A program made the translations under genes and the position numbers. From the NCBI GenBank assembly GCA_954871525.1, contig OX940863.1, positions 1,154,001 through 1,218,000 of the forward strand: 64,000 nt of DNA, read 5' to 3'. Below, in pieces: positions 25,382 through 35,569 of this stretch. This stretch comes from Parietaria judaica (lineage: Eukaryota > Streptophyta > Magnoliopsida > Rosales > Urticaceae). The notes under the pieces were generated by a model that saw only the letters and a list, made by a program, of their open reading frames with translations, had not been told where the DNA came from and did no database searches. Position 1 is the stretch's first letter. Every line of letters begins with the position of its first letter.

Positions 25382-25847
25382 GGGTTAATGACGGCGAAAA
25401 TACCTAAAGTTTGGTCAAAGAACCACTCGTGTATCTAAAGTTTAAAAATTGTGGTAAAAATACCCAAAGTCGTATTTAGGGAGTTGACCACTCCATTCTC
25501 GTAACTTACCTGTTAACTTATCCGTTAATTATGGCCACGTGGACGAATCTGTTTTGTTAAGTGTAATCATTAGGGGTTTAATTAGTCGTATTAAAAGTAT
25601 TAATTAGGGGTTTAATTTATTGTTTTGTCATAAATGAGGCTGATGTGGGCTCGTCCACATGGCAAAAAATGTTATGTCAGCAACCCACGTTTGTCCATGT
25701 GGTCAGAGTTAACGGGCATGTTAACGGCGTTACTTGAATGGTCAACTTTCTAAATGCGACTTTGGATATTTTTGCCACCACTTTTAAACTTTAGATACAC
25801 GAAGGGTTCTTTAACCAAACTTTGGGTATTTTCACCATCATTAACCC
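25382..25847. mobile_element. Mutator-like MITE, copy 3
   Basis: Ends GGGTTAATGACGGC and ATCATTAACCC, 466 bp, flanked by a perfect 9-bp duplication TTTATTTTT (25373-25381 and 25848-25856). Together with copy 2 it brackets the hAT element. Confidence 0.9.
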
Positions 25848-25875
25848 TTTATTTTTTATGTATCTATGTATTCTC

Positions 25876-25876
25876 T

Positions 25877-25942
<66 letters not shown>
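25876..25942. repeat. (CA)n(TA)n microsatellite
   Basis: About 12 CA units followed directly by about 19 TA units, just downstream of the MITE and 230 bp from the 3' end of the TPR gene. Confidence 0.95.
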
Positions 25943-25943
<1 letters not shown>

Positions 25944-26169
25944 GCTTGATATTTTTTATTGAATGAAACTGACCGATCTCTTTAATATGGTGGACATTAA
26001 AATCCAAAATTATATGGCAATCAAGGGAAAAGATATGAATGCAGAGACATGAACACATGATTCATAATAATTGACTATATATACTATATAGCAGCATAGT
26101 TAATTGATATTACTCTTACTTATTAATTATAATTACACAAGTCATCAAGTCAAGTCATATAATACAAGA

Positions 26170-27008
26170 TCATGCGGTCAGATTTTCTCCATGCAGGAGC
26201 GTTGACTCAGATGAACGACTGCGATCAACCTCAATCTCTTCACCTTCATCGAGCTCGTCAACGTCCCACAGAAAACTGGCATACGAAGCCAGAACATAAC
26301 TGCGAACACAGACAAAGCCATCAATGAAAACAACATCATCAACATATAACAAAAACACGAACCCTAACACTGTTCTTAATGATTACCAATCTTCGGGTGA
26401 AGTTTTGACAGCTTGATCAAAGTAATTCTCAGCTCTTTTGCGATCCTTGTGAGTGATCCATATCAGATCGGCGTAAAACGACAACGCATCTCCGTCGTCT
26501 GGATCAGCCAATATCGCTCTCCCACAGTACTCCTCAGCTCTTGCGTAGTCTCCTCTCACCTGAAAAACGACACGTAGTCTTCATCTTCATGAAAGCTCAG
26601 AGCAAAGCCATGAAAGCTTACCTCTTTCAAGAACTTGGCGTAGTTCGCAAGCACGAGCGAGTTCCCGGGGTTCGCTTCGATCATCTTCACGTAATACGCG
26701 TCGGTGACTTCGCTGGCTCGATCATCGGTTGGCGTCTGTCTCGGCTGTGGCTCTTGTTGTCGTTTGTGAGCTCTGGGTTTGTGGGAGTGTCGTTTGGGCT
26801 TGGGAGGGCTGTGATCGGAAGATGATGAGAAGATGGGTTTGTTCGTTGATGGATGATCTTCTGAAGAAGGGTTTTGGAGATGGCAGCACGAGAGAGAGAG
26901 TGACTTGGTTCTTGGGAGGTGAAGATTAATGGCGTCTGGTTCTGGTGAAGACAAGGAAGTGGGAAGCCAAGAGTTGAGTATCGGCGCTGATGAGCTTCGA
27001 AGAAGCAT
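26170..27008 (-). CDS. TPR-like superfamily protein
   Basis: Three exons, 26622-27008, 26387-26559 and 26170-26299, with clean GT-AG borders give 229 residues. The first 90 residues are Ser/Pro/His-rich and lack a clear domain. Two to three TPR helices pairs follow: YYVKMIEANPGNSLVLANYA (about 105-124), GDYARAEEYCGRAILADPDD (about 132-151) and KRAENYFDQAVKTSPED with VLASYASFLWD (about 168-196). The C-terminus is acidic (DELDEGEEIEVD). Plant proteins of this class bind partners through the TPR groove, but no partner or pathway is known to me. The arrangement recalls Arabidopsis At1g80130. A (TA)n run at about 27088-27125 lies 80 bp before the start, probably in the promoter or leader. Confidence 0.9.
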
Positions 27009-27084
27009 AATCTTATCTTATTTTGTATGTGATTTGCTCACTTTATTGTTGGCAATGTATGGTTGTGAAGAAGAAGTAGAAGCC

Positions 27085-27129
<45 letters not shown>

Positions 27130-27439
27130 AGAAGGTTTGTCTGTACGGTCGAAAAAAAAAGGTCAACGGTCAACACTTCGTTTCCACGCTGTACGACTAC
27201 GACGAGCGTAGTTACCGATGAAAAGTTGAAGCCGGTGAGGTGAGTAACAAGGTTTATCGATAGGTTTTCAAAAGCAATACCGACAATTCATTTATCATAA
27301 TTGAACCCAAGGATCCTCATAAACACGCGCGCGAGTTCTCTATTGAGCTAAATATTGATGTATCTCTGAACAAAATTTAAAAAGAAAACAAACTAAGTTT
27401 GAATTTTGGCTGGTTAATTACAATCGAAAACCGGTTATC

Positions 27440-28397
27440 CAGGGGCGAAGCCAAAATACTTTACGAGGGGGGCGAAAAATTATAGACGATGTAATTTCAA
27501 AATAAGATGTGATTTTGAAAGTGAAACTAGTAATGTCCTTTACGTGTTTTCATGTTCTGAACGCGGTTCAATATAGTCTTGTTATTGTCACAATTGTTCG
27601 CTACGAGTGTTTATGTTCTAAAAATTAGAATAAGATATTTATTCTTCACATATACTGGTACATGTCTTTCTACATGTTTTTAGTTCTTGATTGGTGGTTC
27701 GCGTTCTGTGATTTGGTAAGATATAATCATATTAATATGCGTCTAGTACATTATATTGACGGAGCTAAAGTATTAGCGAAGCTAATATACAAATTGATTA
27801 AATTTTTAATCTACATAATAATTTTCTAATGATAAATAATTGTAACTAGATGAAGTATATAAAGTCCATAAAACTTTAAACATGTACCTAAGTACACCAT
27901 ATATTGGCATATTATTTTGTTTGAGAGAACGTAAAAAAGAATGTATGTAATTAAGTATTTTGATATAGAAGATTTATTAAGAGAGATATCTTTCATTTTA
28001 GAATAAAATATTTATAGAGATAGTTGAAAAAAATGATTACATAGTTTATAATAAGAAAGAACTGTATAAGTTTTATTTTTATTAATATAAAACTGTTTAC
28101 AAGTTATGAGTTTATGACATAAAAGAAGTCTTTATAGTTTTCATTTCCAATAGCTAGCTAAAAAATATAACGTTGCTTGTACTTCGTAGGAATCGAACCC
28201 CCGGCAAACGTAAAAACAGGGCTAAGCTAATGGGTGGTATTAGTCCACTGCACCAGAGTGCAGAAAGGTATTACTATAGTTGACTATAATTAAATATATA
28301 TAAATCATCATAAATATATTTATATATTGAAAAAGTAATAATCCCGGGGCAAGTGGGGGCGGCCGACCCCGCTCGGCCCAACGTGGCTTCGCCTCTG
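27440..28397. mobile_element. Non-autonomous hAT element with tRNA-like core
   Basis: Terminal repeats CAGGGGCGAAGCC and GGCTTCGCCTCTG and a perfect 8-bp duplication CGGTTATC (27432-27439, 28398-28405) define 958 bp. It has no transposase. On the minus strand it contains an RNA polymerase III A box and B box (separate entry). Confidence 0.9.
28189..28255 (-). promoter_or_regulatory. tRNA-like pol III A box / B box pair
   Basis: Minus-strand TGGTGCAGTGG (28245-28255) fits the A-box consensus TRGYNNARNNG, and GGTTCGATTCC (28189-28199) fits the B box exactly, 45 bp apart. The spacing suits a class II (Ser/Leu-like) tRNA or SINE head. A full cloverleaf was not established. Confidence 0.55.
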
Positions 28398-28405
28398 CGG
28401 TTATC

Positions 28406-29423
28406 CATAGATTAACTGACGATATTATCGACATATCTTACTTGTGACGCACTATAATAGACCTGTTGCTAGTAATATGATCAAGCTTATGATACTTATT
28501 TGTGTTTTCAAGCTAAAAAATAAATTTTTAATGTGCATTTTACATAATTCATGCAGATCAGGGAACAAAGCTGCAATAAAAACTTAATTTAAGAGACATC
28601 GCGCTAAATTTAGTGTACAATATTAATGATTCAAGGGTACATTTCTGTACTAAATACTCAATTGAAATGGATAAATATGCAAATTAGTCGTACTTGAAAA
28701 TTACAGATCCATAAATTACCGAGGGAACAAAAAAAGAAGTAAAAAAAAGGGTAAAATTTGCGAAAATGTTATTTCACGACGGTCTCTACGTTGCATCATG
28801 GCACGTGGTATTGTGGGTCCCACTCTGACGACCCTTAACTTGGTCCATCGCTGACTCAGTGTTGTAATTTTTGTCTGTATTATAATATTATAATCCTCCA
28901 AGACGATAAAATGTGGTGAAACGACGTGTCGTTTTGTCTTAAGCGTTGTCAGCAATTAATAGCCTCATCCTCCAAAGTGAAGCACTAGTCGCACGTCGAC
29001 ACGTTCGAGGTTAAGCACTAGTCACACTTTTTGCGTTTTGTCGTTTTATCATCGTTTTGTTTTTAGCTTACAACGTGTAAGATCATCCTTGGTCTCACAA
29101 ATGAAAGTTATTGATCCAAAACTTTACTGTTAAATGGAATATTATTCGAGATATATTTATTTGGAAAAATAATATAGATAATGCTAACACGATTATGAAC
29201 GTAACCGGAATTGCTCCGATCGATTACACTTCGCTGTGCTCACTATCTTCCGGTGATCGCCACACAAGAGGGAATAAAACCTTATCAAGCCCTAATCTCG
29301 AGATACGATTGTTGAGAGTGTTTTGTGCACTCAACAATCACAAGATCACTCTTGTTCTTAAATAAAGGGTTCGGTTTCTTCCGTTTATTAGCTAAGAAAA
29401 GATGACGGTTTGGTGTTGATAGT
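28406..29423. other. Intergenic spacer, no gene seen
   Basis: AT-rich, with CACTAGTCGCAC/CACTAGTCACAC short repeats near 28985-29030. The open frame at 29111-29365 shows no family signature. Confidence 0.5.
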
Positions 29424-30644
29424 TGTTATGGGTGATTTTATTCCAATAAATTTCGGCCCAAAACGACCCCAAAAAAGCCCGTATCTCAAGACCGAGAAGC
29501 CCAAAAAACGCGGACACAATTTTTATTATTAAAATAATAACTAAGCGGTGAAGCGCGCCGCCCCCGCTCCGTGACGGGATGTCAGGACGCATTTTCACGC
29601 CTAGTAGGGTTATTTCGCAGCGCGGCGGCGCGAAACCCGCAGCGTGGCGCGAACACATCGCCGCGGCGGCGCGGACCCCGCGCCGCCGCGGTGCGGTGGA
29701 CTAAAGTGACAATATTTTACTGCTCTCAGGTCTCCGGCCCCTCCTATAAATAGAAGCTCATTCTGAAAAAATGGGAACTCCGATTCAAACGCTCTATATA
29801 GCGATAAACACCGTTTTCTCTCTTCTATATATATATTCTGGTAGGAATACCCGACGACCTGCCCTACGGAGGTTCCGGTTCTCAGTGGTCGCCGACCTAT
29901 ATCCCGAGTCCTAGGACTTTGCGGTAACGGGTCGGAGGACCCGGTTCCGGCCCGACGGTTAGTGGAGGGTCTGATCTGCCAGAGGAGCTAGCTAGAGCGG
30001 AAACGCTGGAGGAATCCCCAGCTTACCAGAGTAGCTAGAGCGGAAGCGCTTGAGGAATCCCCGGCCAACCGGAGTAGCTAGAGCGGGAGCGCTGGAGGAA
30101 TCCCCGGCCTACCGGAGGAATCGCCAACTCCCCAGAGGAAGGTCCGAGCGCCGTCCTACTCCCACCAACTAGAGCGGAAGCGCTGGAGGAATCCCCGGCC
30201 TACCGGAGGAATCGCCAACTCCCCAGAGGAAGGTCCGAGCGCCGTCCTACTCCCACCAGCTAGAGCAGAAGCGCCGGAGGAATCGCCGACTCCTATAGAG
30301 AAGGCGCCGAAGGAATCCACGTCTCCACGACCATTAACTCCAGGCTCGTCCAGGCCAGCTAGGAACGGCTCTATCAACGCATGCTTTGAACTACGAGATG
30401 ACCTGATCCCACTTAGCTGCAAGTGGGTACGTAGGCAGCCTCACCACACTCAACGAGGCGCGGCATCACATCATCATCACCCCCGGCTCTCCCAGTCATC
30501 GACTGCTCCAGCTACGATCGTCGACCTGCCCTGCGGAGGGTCCGATCCGCCTTAACCTTCAGGAACAGTGAGTCAAGCATCTAGCCCTGGAAAGTCAACA
30601 AACGGCGATGGGCCCAGCCCAATATCCAGCTTTGGGTCGCTACA
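29424..30644 (+). mobile_element. LTR-like block A (TATA box, minisatellite)
   Basis: Starts TGTTATGGGT and ends GGGTCGCTACA, with a TATAAATAG promoter at 29745-29753 inside CCTCCTATAAATAGAAGCTC. Downstream is GC-rich and contains repeats of AGCTAGAGCGGAAGCGCTGG; a unit of about 92 bp is perfectly duplicated at about 30076-30260. No gag/pol, primer-binding site or 5-bp duplication was found, so it is a solo or truncated LTR. It resembles the minus-strand block at 44840-46326. Confidence 0.6.
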
Positions 30645-30872
30645 GTGTTTGATCCATTATTCGGCATCAACAATAGTATTGTAGCTAATCAGTTTTCAAG
30701 TATTGATCCTTCTCTCCTGCTTTAAAACCTCTATATCTCTCTGTTCCTTCCAAAGAATCTCTCCCTTACATAGGTTTTCCTCCCCTTTTAAAGGCCGATT
30801 TTCCCGCTTCCATCGGAGTCCCATCGAGGCCTCAAGCATTAAATGCTTATCCCGTCAGTCAATGTCAACACT

Positions 30873-31552
30873 CAGTGGCGAAGCCAGAAATTTTCGAAAG
30901 GGGGGGCGAAAACTCAATGACGAAGCCGAAAATTGTCGAAAGGCAATAACTCAGTAGTTGCTTTGTTAAATCAATCGCTCAATTTGTCAAGTTGAGTATC
31001 AATCACGAATTCAGGACATTCACAACCAACAAAATATTTGACTTTTTATTGGTTCGGGTATTAGTTATTGAAAATTTGTTTTCATAAAATCAATATTCAT
31101 ATCGGATCTAATAAATCGAATAGAAAAAAAAATGGAACTAAAATACTAATGGATCTTTATTTTTATTTTTATTTTTAAATTAGTACAATATCCTCCAAAG
31201 TCCAAAATAAACAAGATAAAATGAAGTGGGGCATTTAAGTGAAATGAAAGAAAATGAAAGGGCAAATATGATAAATTCAATTGAAACACGTATAAATTAA
31301 TTAAAATTTAAAGGACGTTTTCTGTAATTATGGCAAGGAGCAGGGGTAGAATTGAAAGAGCATTTTAATCAAAGCGTAGGTTGTAGGTTGTGTACAGTTT
31401 CTTAAAAAGAGAGTGAGAGAAAGAGTCTGTTAAGGAGTGAATCTAGATAATAATAAAAAATAACTGGGGGCTAAAATGGGCTTTATGTGAGTAAATGGGC
31501 CGACTAAGTGGGGGCAACTGTTCTCTGTTGGGCCTTAGTGGCCTCGCCACTG
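30873..31552. mobile_element. Probable hAT remnant, no target duplication
   Basis: Left CAGTGGCGAAGCCAG and right AGTGGCCTCGCCACTG are imperfect inverted repeats akin to the element at 27440. The interior is AT-rich. The flanks do not show an 8-bp duplication, so the ends may have rearranged. Confidence 0.5.
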
Positions 31553-31586
31553 CTGTCAGTAACTCTCGTCGCGCCAAAGACTCCTC

Positions 31587-31702
31587 GACTCTCTCCGTCG
31601 GGTCTCGGTGTCGTGGACTCTCCTCGTCGGATCTTGTTGTCGTCGACTCTCCTTGTCGGGTCTTGGTGTCGTCGACTCTCCTCGTCGGATCTTGGTGTCG
31701 TC
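31587..31702. repeat. 29-bp minisatellite, four copies
   Basis: Four tandem copies of a 29-bp unit starting GACTCTCCTCGTCGGATCTT and ending TGTCGTC, alternating in a GGATCTT/GGGTCTT variant. It lies just beyond the hAT remnant. Confidence 0.9.
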
Positions 31703-31759
31703 GACTCTCAGGGCTTTCATAGTGTTAAGAGGGATCCAAACCGGATCCGACCTTAACAA

Positions 31760-32865
31760 CGATTAAAGTTATTTGTTGGCCATTTTTCGTGGATCACCTA
31801 AATAGCAAAGACCGAAAAAGAGAAATTAATTCAACCGAATTTTTATAAAGGACAAACGACATGAAATCAAGTTACCGTAATTAAATGGCTTAAGTTAAAA
31901 CAATAAATAAATAATTCACCGACGATTTGTCGGTCCTAGCCACTTGAACTTAGGATATCTTTTTCTCTGATCAGTGATACGTTTTTTGTAACCCGCAAAG
32001 TCCGTGTCAAATTGATTGAAATTTTGATGTGATCATTTGGTTTTAAAATAATGTTTCGTAGGCTATAAATTTACATGATCTAAAACACATCGAACTTAGG
32101 CTTGACAGGGTCACGCTAATTAGGCTCGTGATCAGCATCGATCACGTGTTTAATTGTCATATAACGCACGTTTCTGGACTAGTTAAGTGAGTGAGAGGAA
32201 ACGACATAAAAGGTGGATTGTTTTTGTGTAACCTAAAGCAAGGAAACGGAGCTCACATTGTCGTATGTGGACACCATAATAATTACACAATTAAATGTGT
32301 CAGATATCGAGACACGTGTCAATGAACGAGGGGTGTAGAAGCCTGAACACGTGTGCAATTCAACACGGCACATACCAGACCAGAGAGTTCTCGTCTTGTA
32401 TTGTTGTATACCAAGTTTTTTACTCTTGGATTTATACCATTTTCATGTATTTTCACTTAATTTTTGCCAACTATCAGTTCCGCATGTGATTCCCCGTGGA
32501 CACGTGAAAATCGGAAGGTATCACATGCGGAACTATAAAAGAATAACGCGCGTGAGGTTCAAACTTCTCTTCGAAAATATTATTAATACGATCACAACTC
32601 AATTCTATTCTTTTAGTCTAAATCCTCCGCTCCCCCCTACACGAATGTAATTTCTGATTTCGTCCCTGCGAAATATCGAAATCCTTCCGAGCCAGGCCCA
32701 ACAGAGTTGTTTTAAAACCATGGATATCGATGAAGCTTCGAAATAAACAATGTCGGAGAGCAAAGGGAAATAACCTTTTATTAATTAAGCGTCAAATATA
32801 GCTTCCTTCTTGTATACAATATGTGTTACCTAATTAGATTATATACAAAGAAATGAGGATTTGAT
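31760..32865. other. Intergenic region with a perfect hairpin
   Basis: No gene seen. ACACGTG and CACGTGT words recur (32130-32510). A perfect 15-bp inverted repeat (AGTTCCGCATGTGAT, 32476-32490 and 32520-32534) could form a hairpin with a 29-nt loop. Confidence 0.5.
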
Positions 32866-33865
32866 TCATCTTCTAAAGGTTGAGCCCTTGTTGGGAGTAT
32901 TCCTGTCATCCCAAACACAACTCCAGAAGAACAAGGACATCCACACAAACACTGCCAAGAATATCTGCGTTCTGTCTTTCAAGCTCGACATCGATCCTTC
33001 AAAACATAAGCAGCAGAATAACTCAATACCCGAAATTCATGAACAAATATGAACTGTCAAAATACTACTAGAGAGACTTGTATACAAATTTACCTAGAGT
33101 ACATTCAATTGGCACTATTAAAAATGCAATTTCTGCGTTTCCTTAAAATTGAACCCGACTCAGTAAAGGTGTTACAGCTAGCCAAGCAAACTTGGATAGA
33201 AAATTTTCGTCTCGGAATCGGACCCAACTCATCGCCGAAGTCGGATTATATTAAACTACTGTTAGATTGTTCTTTCATTAGAGACTCCGAGCATTTTTAA
33301 AATAAGTTTTATTACAACAATCTTATATATGGATGACAATACACTAATATGGGATTAAATTTTCTTCACATAAATGAAATTCCCAATCCAATATTCACAT
33401 ATTAATCCCTTTCCAAATCCACGAAGATCACAAGAATGGATATGTTTTCTGTTACATATTGAACAAGTATTTCTGTTACTCACTAGTAAATTACAATCTT
33501 TGAATTAATTTGAAATAAAATCATCTGATATGAATAATATTTGAAATGCTCAAAACTTTACACGAAAACCTCAATCAAATACCAAAATTGTTCATCTCAG
33601 TAGAATTATAGAAATCCAGAATCGGAAACGTACCGGCGAAGCGATTCGGCTCGGATTCCGGCGGTGGGAGACCCGGTTTGGCGGCGAGACAGCGAGAGGG
33701 AGAAGGCGGCGACGAAGGACCTCGGAGCCTGAGCGAGCTAGGGCTTGGGAGGTGGCGAGTAGGTGGAAGAAGAGCGTTGCGATGAAGAGATAACAGAGAG
33801 CAGTGCTTTTGGAGAGTCAATGGCTGGTTTGTGTGGAGAGAAGCTGTTCGAAGAAGAACCGCCAT
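32866..33865 (-). CDS. Small predicted plastid single-span membrane protein
   Basis: Exon 1 (33634-33865) and exon 2 (32866-32996) give 120 residues. The first 60 residues are rich in Ser, Leu, Arg and Pro with almost no acidic residues (MAVLLRTASL, SPSSLRLRG), as in chloroplast transit peptides. After a Pro-rich linker (KPGLPPPESEPNRFAG) the second exon reads SMSSLKDRTQIFLAVFVWM, then FFWSCVWDDRN and a basic STFRR end, that is one membrane helix of about 18 residues. The donor is strong (GCCG|GTACGT). The acceptor (TTTTGAAG|GATCG) is weak but keeps the frame. I do not recognise the family; localisation is inference. Confidence 0.7.
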
Positions 33866-34300
33866 CTTTGGAAGTGGGAAGTAATTCAGAGAGAGAAAAC
33901 AAAGCGATTTTGTGATTCAGAGAAGCCTGATTTGGGCTGGGCTTAGATAGAATTTGAGGCCCAAATATAGATTCACTCCGGCCCAAACTGTGTTCCGCTG
34001 ACTTGTGATTTTTGGTCACTAAATTTTTAAGAGTCAATTTTAATGATATATTATCGAATAATTATAATTAAATAAAAGAAAAATTAAATACGACAAATAT
34101 AGAACAAGCCCTGTTTATGACATTAATGTCTTTAAGTGTATCAAAAGTACGAAGCACAAATTATCTTCTAAGCATTAAGAGATCCATAAATACATGACTT
34201 TTTTTTTCTTCAATAAATATTACCAAACGAGTCCAAAATACATTCTGAAGCAATTCAGTAGAATCATGAACGAAGTAAAGTCTCACAAAAATCGAACAAA
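33866..34300. other. Upstream flank of the plastid-protein gene
   Basis: Leader and promoter region on the minus strand, then AT-rich spacer. No other gene seen. Confidence 0.4.
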
Positions 34301-34311
34301 AAAAATATATA

Positions 34312-34690
34312 TATATAATCCTCGGATAGAATTTATCAAGAATATTATGAGAGCTAACTACGAAGGATATCGATCCAAATTAATGGCGAACTAAAGCGAT
34401 CTTTGATATTTTCCCTTACAATTATAGAAAGCAACACTTTAATACTGTGCATAATCAATGTTAAAAAAGATCAAGACTTGGACATATTAAAATTTAAAAA
34501 ATATATAATCCTAAGATGAAGAATTTATCAATAATACTGTTGAGGCATAACTACGAAGGATATCGATCAAAATTAAAGGCGAACTAAAGCGATCTTTGAT
34601 AATTTCCCTTATAATTATAGAAAGCAACACTTTAATTCTGTGCCTAATCAATGTTAAAGATCAAGACTTGGAAATATTAAAATTTTAAAA
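34312..34690. repeat. Tandem duplication of about 190 bp
   Basis: Copies at 34312-34502 and 34503-34690 share ACTACGAAGGATATCGATC, GGCGAACTAAAGCGATCTTT and AGAAAGCAACACTTTAAT, with a few per cent divergence. It lies 3' of the EPFL gene. Confidence 0.85.
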
Positions 34691-34963
34691 AAAAATCTGG
34701 AGAAAGAATATTGGAAGAAAGGTAAACATTCAGAAGTCTCTTAATGATCAAAAGAAAAGGAGAAACACAAACAGATACACACACGCACATATATATACAT
34801 ATATATGTGAAAAGCTATACATTACCCACACAAGAAAAAGCTTTGATTAATAGATTATAACACTAGGTCGGCAAAATACAAAAACTGAAATTGAAGCTGT
34901 GTTTTGACCAAGAAATTAATGACACAAAATACATACACATAATATATATATAGCTGAATATAT

Positions 34964-35359
34964 TCATGGATGGAAGAGCCTCTTTCCACAAGCGCATTTC
35001 CAGGAGAGAAGGTAATAGCTATCGTCTTCCCTGCGCGAAGAGGGTTGGTCCAAACGCTGGTTGTGGTGCGAAGGAATCACCAGAGTCGCCCTGCAAGGCC
35101 TGCAATTCCAGCACTTGTTCACACACCGAGGTGGGCTTGAACCCAGCAACATCCTCTCATGCGATGATGATGATGATGAGATTGCCATCACTGATATATA
35201 TGCAAAAGCAAAAAACATTGAAGACAGCTGATAAATAGTGATATAGCAGAAGAAGAAGAAGAGAAAATTACCTGGTTTTGGAGGTAGAAGAGTGAGGGAA
35301 AAGATGAAAGCCACAGTGAGGAGATGTGAGAAGGGCTTGGTTGAAACTGGAAGAAGCAT
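34964..35359 (-). CDS. EPIDERMAL PATTERNING FACTOR-like secreted peptide
   Basis: Exon 1 (35272-35359) codes MLLPVSTKPFSHLL and a hydrophobic signal core (TVAFIFSLTLL). Exon 2 (34964-35190) codes the mature peptide, for 104 residues in all. The diagnostic EPFL pattern is complete: GSSPPRCVNKC, CRPCRATLVIP, then SYYLLSWKCACG and a final RLFHP, six cysteines forming the CxxxCxxCxxC...CxC scaffold. EPFL peptides signal through ERECTA-family receptor kinases and TMM to control stomata and organ growth. The short loop with HHNQRLDQPSSRRE suggests the EPFL7/EPFL8 side of the family rather than EPF1/EPF2; the assignment is tentative. The 81-nt intron is in frame and stop-free, so unspliced RNA would encode 131 residues with an extra hydrophobic segment. 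Confidence 0.9.
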   Translation of the reverse strand: MLLPVSTKPFSHLLTVAFIFSLTLLPPKPGNFLFFFFCYITIYQLSSMFFAFAYISVMAISSSSSSHERMLLGSSPPRCVNKCWNCRPCRATLVIPSHHNQRLDQPSSRREDDSYYLLSWKCACGKRLFHP

Positions 35360-35552
35360 GATGATGGTGAAGATCAGAGAGAGATCTTGATATAGTGATG
35401 AATATATATATATATATATATTTGAGTATATAATATATGAGAGAAGCTACTGGGCAATTGTATATAGCCTTAAATTCTGGTGGAAGTTACTGTGGAGAGA
35501 ATAGAGATATTCAGAGTGGAAGCACAGTGTTTTGAGCTTTATTATATCTCTA

Positions 35553-35563
35553 TATAAAGAAGT
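35553..35563 (-). promoter_or_regulatory. Possible TATA box of EPFL gene
   Basis: On the minus strand CTTTATATAGAG lies about 195 bp before the ATG. A (TA)n run between them (about 35402-35420) is an alternative. Confidence 0.4.
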
Positions 35564-35569
35564 GGAATT

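Noticed and set aside
29571..30422. GC-rich open frames
   Set aside because: Lie in LTR-like block A and reflect base composition and repeats.
30873..31552. 8-bp duplication for the second CAGTGGCG element
   Set aside because: Flanks TCAACACT and CTGTCAGT do not match, so a clean insertion cannot be claimed.
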